From NCBI GenBank assembly GCA_044359525.1, contig JBIKLY010000002.1, positions 1 through 64,000 of the forward strand: a stretch of DNA of 64,000 nt. Direction: 5' to 3'. Shown here one piece after another: positions 34,065 to 42,149 of the stretch (positions within the stretch are counted from its first letter, which is position 1; the number at the start of each line of letters is the position of its first letter). The notes beneath the pieces were generated by a model. That model was not told the DNA's origin. It made no database searches and was given only the letters and a program-made list of their open reading frames with translations. The position numbers and the translations under genes are program-made. Origin of the DNA: CAJBIL01 sp044359525 (GTDB lineage Bacteria > Pseudomonadota > Gammaproteobacteria > Burkholderiales > Rhodocyclaceae).

Positions 34065-34978
34065 ATACGCCTGTGCAAAAACATCGTACGGGTGCCGATG
34101 CGCTGGCGGCAAAGGGCTGGCTGGGTGCGCACAAGTGGTTGCTGGCGCGGCGCTTCAGCCAGCTGGGCATTCTCGCGCTGTTCCTGCTCGGGCCGCTGGC
34201 ACACGTCTGGCTGGTCAAGGGTAATCTGAGCTACAGCCTGACACTGAATACGCTGCCGCTGACCGATCCTTACGTTCTGCTGCAATCCCTGGTTGCCGGC
34301 CATCTGCCCGAGAAGCTGGCACTGATCGGGGCGGCCATCGTCCTGCTGTTCTATTTTCTCGTCGGTGGCCGTGTTTATTGCGCGTGGGTGTGCCCGGTCA
34401 ATATGGTGACTGACCTGGCCGGCTGGTTGCGCGCTCGTCTCGGCATCAAGGGCAGTGCGCATATCGCGCGGGCGACGCGTTACTGGATCCTCGGCATGAC
34501 CTTCCTGCTCGCCGGACTGAGCGGCATGGTCGTCTGGGAATTGATCAATCCGGTGTCGATGCTGCATCGCGGGCTGATTTTCGGGATGGGGGCGGCGTGG
34601 GCCGTCGTGCTGACCGTTTTCCTGTTTGATCTTTTCGTGATGAGCCGTGGCTGGTGTGGTCATCTGTGCCCGGTCGGCGCTTTCTACAGCCTGCTCGGCA
34701 AATGGAGTCCGTTGCGTGTTGTGGCAACGCAGCGTGCTGCCTGTAATGATTGCATGGACTGTTTTGAAGTCTGCCCGGAGCCGCAGGTGATTCGCCCGGC
34801 GCTCAAGGGGGAAGACAAAGGCGTCGGGCCGGTGATCCTTGCCGCCAACTGCACCAACTGTGCGCGCTGCATTGATGTTTGTTCGAAAGACGTTTTTAAC
34901 TTTGGCACGCGTTTTGGCAATCCGGTCACCGACCGGACGCGTGCTGCGGCGCAGTCATCTGCGCCGGCTGGCAGCTGA
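34061..34978 (+). CDS. napH: NapH membrane ferredoxin-type quinol dehydrogenase
   Basis: A 305-aa protein with four predicted membrane helices (about 35-52, 83-102, 142-162, 172-194), the paired motifs CAWVCP (Cys107, Cys111) and CGHLCP (Cys199, Cys203), and two C-terminal cluster motifs (Cys228/231/234/238 and Cys264/267/270/274). NapH with NapG forms a quinol-oxidising route to NapB and NapA. The start overlaps the napG stop by 4 bases. Confidence 0.95.
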   Translation: MNTPVQKHRTGADALAAKGWLGAHKWLLARRFSQLGILALFLLGPLAHVWLVKGNLSYSLTLNTLPLTDPYVLLQSLVAGHLPEKLALIGAAIVLLFYFLVGGRVYCAWVCPVNMVTDLAGWLRARLGIKGSAHIARATRYWILGMTFLLAGLSGMVVWELINPVSMLHRGLIFGMGAAWAVVLTVFLFDLFVMSRGWCGHLCPVGAFYSLLGKWSPLRVVATQRAACNDCMDCFEVCPEPQVIRPALKGEDKGVGPVILAANCTNCARCIDVCSKDVFNFGTRFGNPVTDRTRAAAQSSAPAGS

Positions 34979-35029
34979 ATTACGCAAGAAATACTGAAAT
35001 CATACTTTGACGTGGAGGGAGCACCGATC

Positions 35030-35497
35030 ATGAACAAGACCGTGAAATTTACCATCGCCGCCGTGGCCACCTGTTTTACTGCCCTGGCCTTCGCAGCCGA
35101 TAGTGCCAAGTCGATGCGCGGCATTGATGTGGCGGCTCCCGACCAGACCGCCGAGACCAAGGCCTATGTCGGCAAGCGGCCGGGGACGCAGGCGCCGGTG
35201 GCGCGTACCTTCAGCACGCAGCCGCCGGTCATTCCGCACTCGATCGAGAACTTCGATGAGATCAATCTTGAAGGCAATCAGTGCATGGATTGCCACTCGG
35301 CGGCGAACTTCAAGAAGAAGAGTGCGCCAAAGGCTGGCGACAGCCATTTCGTCAACCGCGAAGGCAAAAAGCTGGAGGAAGCCTCGTCGGCGCGCTATAA
35401 CTGCGTTGCCTGCCACGTGCCGCAGGTCGATGCACCGCCGCTGGTGGAAAATTCCTTCAAGGGCGATGCGGTCAAGAAGGCTGCCAAGAAGAACTGA
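35030..35497 (+). CDS. napB: NapB, dihaem cytochrome subunit of periplasmic nitrate reductase
   Basis: A 155-aa periplasmic cytochrome with a signal peptide (about 1-23) and two haem-c sites, CMDCH at 85-89 and CVACH at 125-129. It transfers electrons to NapA. The region before the first haem (SIENFDEINLEGNQ) resembles the NapB family. ATG at 35030 has GGAGGGAG 8-15 bases upstream; a GTG at 35012 is also open but adds only residues that belong to this leader. It ends the napDAGHB operon. Confidence 0.94.
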   Translation: MNKTVKFTIAAVATCFTALAFAADSAKSMRGIDVAAPDQTAETKAYVGKRPGTQAPVARTFSTQPPVIPHSIENFDEINLEGNQCMDCHSAANFKKKSAPKAGDSHFVNREGKKLEEASSARYNCVACHVPQVDAPPLVENSFKGDAVKKAAKKN

Positions 35498-35536
35498 GCG
35501 CCGTGTGTCGCCGGCTTGCCCGGCGGTGCTGTCAGA

Positions 35537-35570
35537 AACGAAACGGGGAGCCTGTGCTCCCCGTTTCGTT
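35537..35570. terminator. Strong hairpin terminator of the napDAGHB operon
   Basis: The 14-bp arms AACGAAACGGGGAG and CTCCCCGTTTCGTT pair perfectly around a 6-base loop. It stands 40 bases after the napB stop. The T-run is short, but the stem is strong and G+C-rich; it could work in both directions. Confidence 0.7.
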
Positions 35571-35602
35571 GTGCTCAGAGGCTGTGAAAAATGCTTTAAC
35601 CC

Positions 35603-35683
35603 CTACCGCAGAGGCGCAGAGGCGCAGAGGCAACGCAGAGAAAAACAGGTTTTCTCTGCGTTGCCTCTGCGCCTCTGCGGTAG
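35603..35683. repeat. Long hairpin element, GCAGAG class (element 3)
   Basis: The left arm has one more 8-base unit (GCGCAGAG) than the right arm; otherwise the arms are complementary from CTACCGCAGAG to GCAGAGAAAA. The loop is very short. It shares units with elements at 16219 and 56613. It lies between the napB terminator and the 3' end of the ZIP gene on the opposite strand. Confidence 0.88.
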
Positions 35684-35705
35684 ATTTTGTTTTTTCCACA
35701 AGCGC

Positions 35706-36518
35706 TCAGTGCGAATGTGCGTTGCCGAAGACCACCACCATCACGCCGGCTGCCAGCAGCAGGCCATGCCAGCCAACAGACCGGGTTTCGCGTTTCAGGC
35801 GTGGCATCAGGTCGGCGATGGCAATGTACAGAAAGCTTGAGGCGGCAACGGTGATGATCACCGGTATCCAGTCGCGCGCGTTATCCAGCGCGAAATAACC
35901 GAGAATTCCCCCGCCAACTGCCGCCAGGCTGGAGATGCCATTCCAGAACAGGGCACGTCCGCGTTTCCAGCCGGCCGCCAGGAGAATGGCGAAGTCGCCG
36001 GCTTCTTGCGGTACCTCGTGGGCAATGATGGCGAACGTTGTGCTCCAGCCGAGAATCGGGTCGGCAAGGAAGGCCGCTGCAATCAAGAGACCATCGGTGA
36101 AATTGTGAAAACTGTCGCCGATCAGTATCAGCAGGGTTTCACCGTGGGGATCTGCCGCATTATGCAGATGGTGGTGGCTATGCGTGTGGTCATTGCACTG
36201 CTGGTCGCCGTGGTGCGCGTCCGTATCGCCAGTGCCGCCATGCGTGTGGCGCCAAAGGGCAAGTTTTTCAAGTATGAAAAAAGTGAGGATGCCGCCCAGC
36301 AAAAGAGGGAACAGCCGGTGTGGCGAGAGGCCGCTCTCCAGTGCTTCCGGCAACAGCTTCAAGGTGGCTGTTGCGAGCAACAGTCCGGTAGAGAAACTTA
36401 CCGTGAAGGTGAGGTACTTGCGTGGCAAGCCGAACATCACCAATGCCGCAGCGGAGATGCTGAGCAGGCCGCCGAGCAGGCAGGCCAGAACGATCTGAAC
36501 GAACAACGGGGTTTGCAT
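35706..36518 (-). CDS. ZIP-family divalent metal transporter
   Basis: A 270-aa membrane protein. Eight hydrophobic segments surround a histidine-rich loop (about 90-125, rich in HxH). The family metal-site motifs are HNFTDG (about 138-143) and HEVPQEAGDF (about 167-176). ZIP proteins import zinc or other divalent metals into the cytoplasm. The gene is isolated, and a 19-bp palindrome lies in front of it. Substrate cannot be decided from sequence; zinc is the best guess. Confidence 0.88.
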   Translation of the reverse strand: MQTPLFVQIVLACLLGGLLSISAAALVMFGLPRKYLTFTVSFSTGLLLATATLKLLPEALESGLSPHRLFPLLLGGILTFFILEKLALWRHTHGGTGDTDAHHGDQQCNDHTHSHHHLHNAADPHGETLLILIGDSFHNFTDGLLIAAAFLADPILGWSTTFAIIAHEVPQEAGDFAILLAAGWKRGRALFWNGISSLAAVGGGILGYFALDNARDWIPVIITVAASSFLYIAIADLMPRLKRETRSVGWHGLLLAAGVMVVVFGNAHSH

Positions 36519-36584
36519 GGGTGGGCGGGGCAGCGGTATTTCGCCACGAATAGACAGGCGCTATTGGATCACAGCGGGCTGATT

Positions 36585-36603
36585 AATGCAACATTGTTGC
36601 ATT
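36585..36603. promoter_or_regulatory. 19-bp palindrome, operator-like, upstream of the ZIP gene
   Basis: AATGCAACA-T-TGTTGCATT is a perfect palindrome with one central base. It is 67 bases before the ZIP start codon, between that gene and the 3' end of the acyltransferase gene. A further half-site, TTGCAAC, lies nearby (about 36613-36619). This looks like a metal-repressor (Zur-like) operator; the regulator itself is not visible, so the name is inference. Confidence 0.5.
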
Positions 36604-36632
36604 TGACTGTTTCTTGCAACAGATCCGGATCG

Positions 36633-39440
36633 TTAGCGCGCCAGATCGTGCTCGCCACACAGGCGCAGCATTTCCGCACGCGTGGCATTGCGCAACTGGA
36701 CGGCTGCTGTCCAGTCATCACCTTCGGGCAGGCGTGTTTTGCCAATCTCGAAGTGCATTGAGCCGAAGCGCGGCATCCAGGTCTGGTCGCGCAGGACAAG
36801 GCGTGTGCCGCGCAGGCCGCTGACCACCACCGGTACGCCGGCGCGCGCTGCGGCGACGAAGGCGCCCATGCGGAACGGCTTGAGGCCGGTTTCGCGCGAA
36901 AATGTTCCTTCCGGGAAAATGACCAGATTTTCGCCACGGCGCAGCGCTGCGATCACTGCGTCCACATCCTCGGCACTTTTTGCTGCCTCGAAACGTTCGA
37001 CGAACAGTGTGCCAAGTCCGCGCAGGAAAGCGTGCATGCGTGGCTGCTCGACGAATTCGCGTTTGGCGACAAAAACATAGCCACGCGCGGGCGGCAGGGT
37101 CGCGTAGAGGACCAGTGCGTCGAGGTAGCTGCAGTGATTGACGAGCAGCAGGTGCGCTGAGTCGGGCAGCTTCTGCAGGCCCTCGGCGCGTACCGGCATG
37201 CCGCTTAGTGCGAGAAAAATCCGCGTCGCGCCATGCACTACTCGGCGCCCGATTGCCGGGCGTTGCAGAAGCATTAGCAGTACGCCGACCGGCAGGCCGA
37301 TCAGTGCAAAAATTGTCCAGCACCATGCGCCAAAAAGCCAGCGCGCTGCGCGTCCAATCCCTTCGGCGATTCTGGCGCGCAGCGCTGCCGTCCCGAGCAG
37401 CGCGATCGTTTGCCAGGCCGCGGGTGCTGCCAAGCCGATCATTCCGCTCTCATAGGCATCGCGTGAGGCGGCGCGGCGGATCTTGCCGCTCGAAGTTTTG
37501 AGTACGGAGTTTGGTGGTGCGAGAACGATTTCGTCGGCCGGCATGCCGATTACGTCGACTGCGGCCTCGTTGATTTTCTGGCGCAGCGCTTCGCAGGTCA
37601 CGGGGTCGGTCTCGCGGGTTTCAGCGAGAACAACCAGGCGCTCGGTGGCGTTGCCCGGATCGGCGCTGGCGAACACGGCAACACAGCCCTTGCGCACGCC
37701 GGCAAGGTTGCCGACAGCTTGTTCAAGCTCGTAGGGGTAGAGATTGCGGCCGCCGCGGATGATCAGGTCCTTGACGCGGCCGGTGAGATATATTTCGCCG
37801 TCGACGGTGTAGGCGTAATCGCCGGAGTTGAGCCAGCCGTCGTCAAACAGGGTTTGTGTGGCAAGTGGATTGCGATAGTAGCCCTGCGTTGCCGACGGAC
37901 CGCGGAACTGCAGGCGGCCGATTTGCCGCGCCGCAAGTTCGCGGCCTGCCGCATCGACAATGCGAATCTCGTGGCGCGGCAGGGCAAGGCCACAGGCCGG
38001 TACGCGCATCACTGTCGTGTCTTCTGCGCCTGCAGGAACGGCGCGTTTCTCATCGACAAAGGCGTCGCGCAGGATGGCGTCGATGTGCGCGCCGCGCGCC
38101 AGTGGCGGGAAGGCGAGCCCGACCGAGCATTCGGCCAGACCGTACACAGGCGTCATTGCCGTGGCAGGCAGGCCGCAGGGCGCGAAGCGTGCAGAGAAGG
38201 CTTCAAGCGTTTGCGGGCTGACCGGCTCGGCGCCGTTCAGTGCCAGCCGCCAGGAAGCCAGATTGAGCTCTTGCAGATCGCTATCGGCGAGTTTTTTTGC
38301 GCACAGCTCATAGGCGAAATTCGGTGCAGCGGAGATCGTTCCGCCGTGCCTCGAGATGGCGGTGAGCCAGCGCGACGGCCGGGCGAGGAAAGCCAGTGGC
38401 GACATCAGTACCAGCGGCATGCCGAAGTAGAGCGATCCGAACCACGCGCCGATCAGGCCCATGTCGTGATAGAGCGGCAGCCAGGAGACGAATACGTCGT
38501 CGCTGCATACGCCGATTGCTTCGCCCATGGCGCGCAGGTTGGCGAGCAGGTTGGCATGGGTGAGCACGACGCCTTTCGGGTCGCCGGTGCTGCCGGAGGT
38601 GTATTGCAGGAAGGCGATGTCGTCGGGTGCGGCGCGGTAGAGCAGCGCCATCGGCGGCAGATCGAGATCCTCCGGGGTGACGATCTCGACCAGCGACGGT
38701 GCCTCGGTTCGCAGCAGCGCGGCAACGCCCTTGGCTTGCGGCACGGTGATGATGAACACGGCCTCGGCGTTGGCCAGGATGCGCGCGTGCCGGCGCAGAT
38801 GGTCCTCGATCTGCGCCAGGCGTGCCGGCGGGTAGATCGGCACCGGAATGCCGCCGGCCAGCATGACGCCGAAGAAGCTGGTCAGGTAACTGCGCCCGGT
38901 CGGCAGCATCAGTGCGACGGTCTGTTTCGGCAGCAGGCCGCGCGCGACCAGTCCGGCAGCTATCCGTCGCGCTTCATTGAGCAACTCGGCGTAGGTGATT
39001 GGCTGCGCCTGCTCGCCTTCGCCGTAGAGCAGCACGTGCGTGCGCTGCGGGTTGTGTGCGGCGTGCCATTCGAGTACTTCGACAAGCGTGCCGGCCTGAT
39101 CCGGGGCGCCGTTAATGGTCTCTTGCGGCAGGGTGTCGATTGTTTCAGTCGCGTTGTTTGGAGCGCTGGATTCTCCCGTTCCGGGGATGAGGCGCAGGAG
39201 ATCGTGCGGGGTTTCGGCTTCCGTCAGCGCCGCATCGGGCAGGGTCGTTTTGAACTCGTTGCCGAGACGCAGCAGAAGTTCGACACGCGCCAGGCTGTCC
39301 AGCCCGAGATCGCGTTCAAGGTGGCTGCTCAGGCTGATGCGACTGGCCCGGGCCGGGTGGGTTTCTTCGACCAGTGTGAGCACCACGCGCAGTAATCTGG
39401 CAGTTGCTTCCTCCGGTGCTCGTTGAATCGCTGGTGTCAT
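36633..39440 (-). CDS. ACP - fatty acyl-AMP ligase - acyltransferase fusion protein
   Basis: A 935-aa three-domain protein. Domain 1 (about 10-90) is an acyl-carrier domain with Ser49 in GLDSLARVELL for phosphopantetheine. Domain 2 (about 117-665) is a fatty acyl-AMP ligase with YTSGSTGDPKG at 280-290, a YGLAE segment near 433 and catalytic Lys653 near SSGKIRR. A linker with hydrophobic segments (about 705-725) leads to domain 3, a PlsC-type acyltransferase with the NHCSYLD motif (His769, Asp774) and FPEGTFS at 842-848. The logic is activate, load, transfer: a fatty acid could be put on a lipid acceptor. The product is unknown. It follows napF at 8 bases, an odd partner. Confidence 0.88.
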   Translation of the reverse strand: MTPAIQRAPEEATARLLRVVLTLVEETHPARASRISLSSHLERDLGLDSLARVELLLRLGNEFKTTLPDAALTEAETPHDLLRLIPGTGESSAPNNATETIDTLPQETINGAPDQAGTLVEVLEWHAAHNPQRTHVLLYGEGEQAQPITYAELLNEARRIAAGLVARGLLPKQTVALMLPTGRSYLTSFFGVMLAGGIPVPIYPPARLAQIEDHLRRHARILANAEAVFIITVPQAKGVAALLRTEAPSLVEIVTPEDLDLPPMALLYRAAPDDIAFLQYTSGSTGDPKGVVLTHANLLANLRAMGEAIGVCSDDVFVSWLPLYHDMGLIGAWFGSLYFGMPLVLMSPLAFLARPSRWLTAISRHGGTISAAPNFAYELCAKKLADSDLQELNLASWRLALNGAEPVSPQTLEAFSARFAPCGLPATAMTPVYGLAECSVGLAFPPLARGAHIDAILRDAFVDEKRAVPAGAEDTTVMRVPACGLALPRHEIRIVDAAGRELAARQIGRLQFRGPSATQGYYRNPLATQTLFDDGWLNSGDYAYTVDGEIYLTGRVKDLIIRGGRNLYPYELEQAVGNLAGVRKGCVAVFASADPGNATERLVVLAETRETDPVTCEALRQKINEAAVDVIGMPADEIVLAPPNSVLKTSSGKIRRAASRDAYESGMIGLAAPAAWQTIALLGTAALRARIAEGIGRAARWLFGAWCWTIFALIGLPVGVLLMLLQRPAIGRRVVHGATRIFLALSGMPVRAEGLQKLPDSAHLLLVNHCSYLDALVLYATLPPARGYVFVAKREFVEQPRMHAFLRGLGTLFVERFEAAKSAEDVDAVIAALRRGENLVIFPEGTFSRETGLKPFRMGAFVAAARAGVPVVVSGLRGTRLVLRDQTWMPRFGSMHFEIGKTRLPEGDDWTAAVQLRNATRAEMLRLCGEHDLAR

Positions 39441-39448
39441 GGCTGGTG

Positions 39449-39928
39449 TTATCTGACCACGATAGCCTGAACGGGGCAGGGTGCGACACAGGCGCCGCAG
39501 CCGGTGCAGCGTTCCTGATCGAGTGCCGGAAGTGCAATGCCGCCGGCGAGCGGCGGAAAGCGGATCGCCCCGGCAGCGCATTGATCACCACAGATCCGGC
39601 ATTCAACACGTTGGCGGGCGAGGCAGGGCTCGTTAATGACGGCGCACGCTGCCCAGGGTGATTGCTCACCGGTTCGTATCAGAGCGCGTGGCGAGCAGGC
39701 GGCCGCGCAGTCGCCGCAAAAAGTGCATTCACCCTTGGTGAAATCAACCGTCGGGTAGCCGGCGTCGCGCGTGATGATGTGTGTCGGACAAGCGCCAACA
39801 CAATCGCCGCAGCGTGTGCACGCTTGCAGGAAATCGGTTTCGGCAAGTGCCCATGGCGGGCGGAGCGGTTCCGTGCGGGGAGCGAATCGGCCGCGCAGGA
39901 AGTTGCGGCGGCTATCAGGTGTCGTCAT
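39449..39928 (-). CDS. napF: NapF ferredoxin-type protein, displaced from the nap operon
   Basis: A 159-aa cytoplasmic iron-sulphur protein. The N-terminus SRRNFLRGRF is typical of NapF. Cluster motifs are Cys37/40/43/47, Cys68/71/74/78, Cys110/113/117 with Cys102, and Cys141/144/147/151. NapF interacts with NapA and probably helps mature its cofactors. It is 9 kb from napDAGHB on the other strand and shares a transcript with the ACP-ligase-acyltransferase gene. Confidence 0.9.
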   Translation of the reverse strand: MTTPDSRRNFLRGRFAPRTEPLRPPWALAETDFLQACTRCGDCVGACPTHIITRDAGYPTVDFTKGECTFCGDCAAACSPRALIRTGEQSPWAACAVINEPCLARQRVECRICGDQCAAGAIRFPPLAGGIALPALDQERCTGCGACVAPCPVQAIVVR

Positions 39929-39976
39929 CTGTGAAATGTTACTGCGGGTCGTCGATGCGTGGTGTGCCCCGGCAAG

Positions 39977-40008
39977 AAAAAAGGCGGTGCTGTGGCACCG
40001 CCTTTTTT
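39977..40008. terminator. Bidirectional terminator after the first EB_dh cytochrome gene
   Basis: The 14-base arms (AAAAAAGGCGGTGC and its complement) flank a TGTG loop and end in T-runs on both strands. It lies 15 bases past the stop codon of the 40024-40911 gene on the minus strand, so that gene is its most likely user. Confidence 0.85.
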
Positions 40009-40023
40009 CCCGTTGCGCCGCGC

Positions 40024-40911
40024 TTACTGCTTGGTGGCTTTGATGTCGCCAGCCGCACCAAGGCCCAGCGTGTAGCCAAGCGATACATGGTGGAAGCGAT
40101 AAACGGTCTTGTCCGTGTGAATCGCGACGCCGAACGGGATGACCTGACCTTCGGCAAGCGCCAGATCGCCTTCGCCACCGCTGAGCTTGCGCGTAAAGGT
40201 CACGGTATAAACACCGCCCTTGTTTTCGCCTTCGGCCTTGACCAGTGCCGTGCCACCCTTGTTGACGCGTTCTGCAGCGACGTGGCCGTCAACCTGTGTC
40301 GAACCCTTGCCACCTTCACCACTCTTCCACTGGATGTAGTCATAGAAAACGCCGCCGGCCATGTTGGCGTCTTTTACATATTTCTTTTTCTTTGCATCGC
40401 CATCGGGCATCGAGCGTACATCGGCGTGGCAGGTTGCCCAGCAGCCAACTTGCGCGGCTTGTGGCACCTTGTCGCCAGCCAGCATGATGGCGGCCTTGAC
40501 TTCGTGTTTCGGGCTGGCGTCTTCGCGTGGTGCGCCGGCGGCCTCGTCGGCTGGCGCCTTGAAGGTCAGGCGTAGGTAGAGATGCTCCTTGTCGTATGCC
40601 GCCTGTACGGAGACGGGGAAACTCATCGTCTTCGGCGCGCCGATCGGCTCCAGTTCCTTGCCGGCCAGGCGCTTGAAATCAAAGTTGAGTCCGCCTTTTT
40701 CTTCGTGACAACCCACACAGCTTTCGCCCTTGTTGATGCCGGTGCGGCCGCTGTGATCCGACTTTTTCATCACCCATTCAATGGGCGTTGCGCCCGCGTG
40801 AAACACCTGAATATCCCGCTTGGCAACCTTGCTCCAGTCGGGTGCGGCAATGGCGAACTGTGAGCTGGCGGCAAGCAGGGTGCCGAGTAGGGCAATGGGC
40901 AGTTTTTTCAT
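40024..40911 (-). CDS. Ethylbenzene-dehydrogenase-related haem-binding cytochrome, copy 1
   Basis: A 295-aa periplasmic protein with a signal peptide (residues 1-22). A haem-c motif CVGCH at 65-69 is followed by CWATCH at 157-162, which is CX3CH instead of the usual CX2CH. The remainder, including the late RFHHVSLGYTLGLG, resembles the haem-binding (EB_dh) domain of DMSO-reductase-family gamma subunits. It is a close paralogue of the 41237 gene. It probably works in electron transfer with the NapC protein upstream. A weak ribosome binding site precedes the ATG. Confidence 0.82.
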   Translation of the reverse strand: MKKLPIALLGTLLAASSQFAIAAPDWSKVAKRDIQVFHAGATPIEWVMKKSDHSGRTGINKGESCVGCHEEKGGLNFDFKRLAGKELEPIGAPKTMSFPVSVQAAYDKEHLYLRLTFKAPADEAAGAPREDASPKHEVKAAIMLAGDKVPQAAQVGCWATCHADVRSMPDGDAKKKKYVKDANMAGGVFYDYIQWKSGEGGKGSTQVDGHVAAERVNKGGTALVKAEGENKGGVYTVTFTRKLSGGEGDLALAEGQVIPFGVAIHTDKTVYRFHHVSLGYTLGLGAAGDIKATKQ

Positions 40912-40949
40912 GATAGCGGTCCAGTCAGCGTTGTTGGGAAGCTTCGATG

Positions 40950-41133
40950 CAGGATGATTCTAAAAACCTCAGTCTGTCCACGAAAATCACGAAAGACACG
41001 AAATTAAACAACAGGTTAAGTTGAGTTAGCCACTCACCCTATAGGTTGCGTTCTGCATTTTTGTATCTGTTTGATTTTTTTCGTGCTTTTAGTGATTTTC
41101 GTGGATGAACTGCTTTTTCCAGGATGATTCTAA
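40950..41133. repeat. 14-bp direct repeats around hairpin element 4
   Basis: The word CAGGATGATTCTAA stands at 40950-40963 and 41120-41133, 156 bases apart, on either side of the CACGAAA-class hairpin at 40977. This 325-base gap between the two cytochrome genes (40912-41236) contains no further gene. It holds only this element, its flanks and the terminator of the upstream copy at 41188. Confidence 0.85.
40977..41105. repeat. Long inverted repeat, CACGAAA class (element 4)
   Basis: The 27-base arms at 40977-41003 and 41079-41105 differ at three positions and are built from CACGAAA-like units. The loop is 75 bases, longer than in the other elements. The arms do not resemble the adjacent genes, and a terminator lies further downstream at 41188. 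Confidence 0.85.
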
Positions 41134-41187
41134 CCATTTTTAAAAAAGGGCGAAGGGATGCAGGAAAGCGGTTTCGCCAAGGCAAAC

Positions 41188-41219
41188 AAAAAAGGCAGAA
41201 CCGAAGTTCTGCCCTTTTT
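41188..41219. terminator. Terminator of the second EB_dh cytochrome gene
   Basis: GGCAGAAC and GTTCTGCC form an 8-bp stem around a CGAA loop (41194-41213), with A-runs on one side and CTTTTT on the other. It stands 17 bases past the stop codon of the 41237-42097 gene on the minus strand. Confidence 0.85.
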
Positions 41220-41236
41220 CTGAAGCGGTATCTGGC

Positions 41237-42097
41237 TTACTGCTTGGTCGCCTTGATGTCGCCATCAGCACCGAAGCCAATCGTGTAGCCCAGCGAAACG
41301 TGGTGGAAGCGACCGGTCGCATGGTCGGCATGGATGGCGAAGCCAACCGGTGTTGCCTTGCCCTCGGCCACCGCACCGTTCAGCTTGCGGGTGAAGGTAA
41401 CGGTATAAACGTCGCCCGCCTTGGTGCCCTCAGCCTTTACGCCGGCCGTGCCGCCTTCCATGTTGCGCTTGTCGCTTACCGAACCATCAACGGCCTTGGC
41501 GCCCTTGGCGCTCTTCCATTGCATCAGCTCGTAAGCGCCGCTGGCGGTGTACTTGGTTTTCTTGTCGTCGGCGCCCGGCATGGTGCGGGCATCGGTGTGA
41601 CAGGTTGCCCAGCAGCCGACCTGGCTTCCCGCAACTGTCTTGTCGCCAGCAGCAACCGAGACTTTGTCGTTGGCAAACATGACGGCCGCCTTGACATCGT
41701 TTTCCTTGTCGGCAGTATTGGCGCCGCCAGCCGGTGCCTTGAAGGTCATGCGGATATAAGCATTTTCCTTGTCGTACGCGGCTTGTACCGAGACCGGGAA
41801 GTTCATTGTCTTCGGCACGCCGACCGGCTCGAGTTCCTTACTGGCCAGCTTCTTCATGTCGAAATTGAGACCGCCCTTTTCTTCATGGCAACCAATGCAG
41901 CTTTCGCCCTTGACCAAGCCGGTGCGGCCGCTGTGGTCGGATTTTTTAGTGACCCATTCGATCGGCGTCACGCCGGCGTGGAAAACCTGGATGTCACGCT
42001 TCGGAACCTTGGACCAGTCCGGCGCGGCATGCGCAAGCTGGGAACCGAAGGCGAACAGGGCGCCAAGAACAGCAAAGGAAACGGTAGTCTTCTTCAT
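41237..42097 (-). CDS. Ethylbenzene-dehydrogenase-related haem-binding cytochrome, copy 2
   Basis: A 286-aa paralogue of the 40024 gene, alike over its whole length, with a signal peptide (1-24), CIGCH at 67-71 and again the unusual CWATCH (CX3CH) at 162-167. ATG at 42097 was preferred to one five codons earlier because of its GGAG ribosome binding site and a cleaner signal peptide. It begins 52 bases after the napC stop on the same strand, so napC and this gene are probably one operon. A terminator and element 4 then separate it from copy 1. Confidence 0.83.
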   Translation of the reverse strand: MKKTTVSFAVLGALFAFGSQLAHAAPDWSKVPKRDIQVFHAGVTPIEWVTKKSDHSGRTGLVKGESCIGCHEEKGGLNFDMKKLASKELEPVGVPKTMNFPVSVQAAYDKENAYIRMTFKAPAGGANTADKENDVKAAVMFANDKVSVAAGDKTVAGSQVGCWATCHTDARTMPGADDKKTKYTASGAYELMQWKSAKGAKAVDGSVSDKRNMEGGTAGVKAEGTKAGDVYTVTFTRKLNGAVAEGKATPVGFAIHADHATGRFHHVSLGYTIGFGADGDIKATKQ

Positions 42098-42149
42098 GTT
42101 GAATTTCTCCACTCAAGCGATTAAGGGTGTAATTCCAGGCAACGATGAA

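Noticed and set aside
37719..39395. Plus-strand open frame antisense to the ligase fusion (558 aa)
   Set aside because: No recognisable domain; the minus-strand protein has clear AMP-ligase and acyltransferase motifs over the whole stretch.
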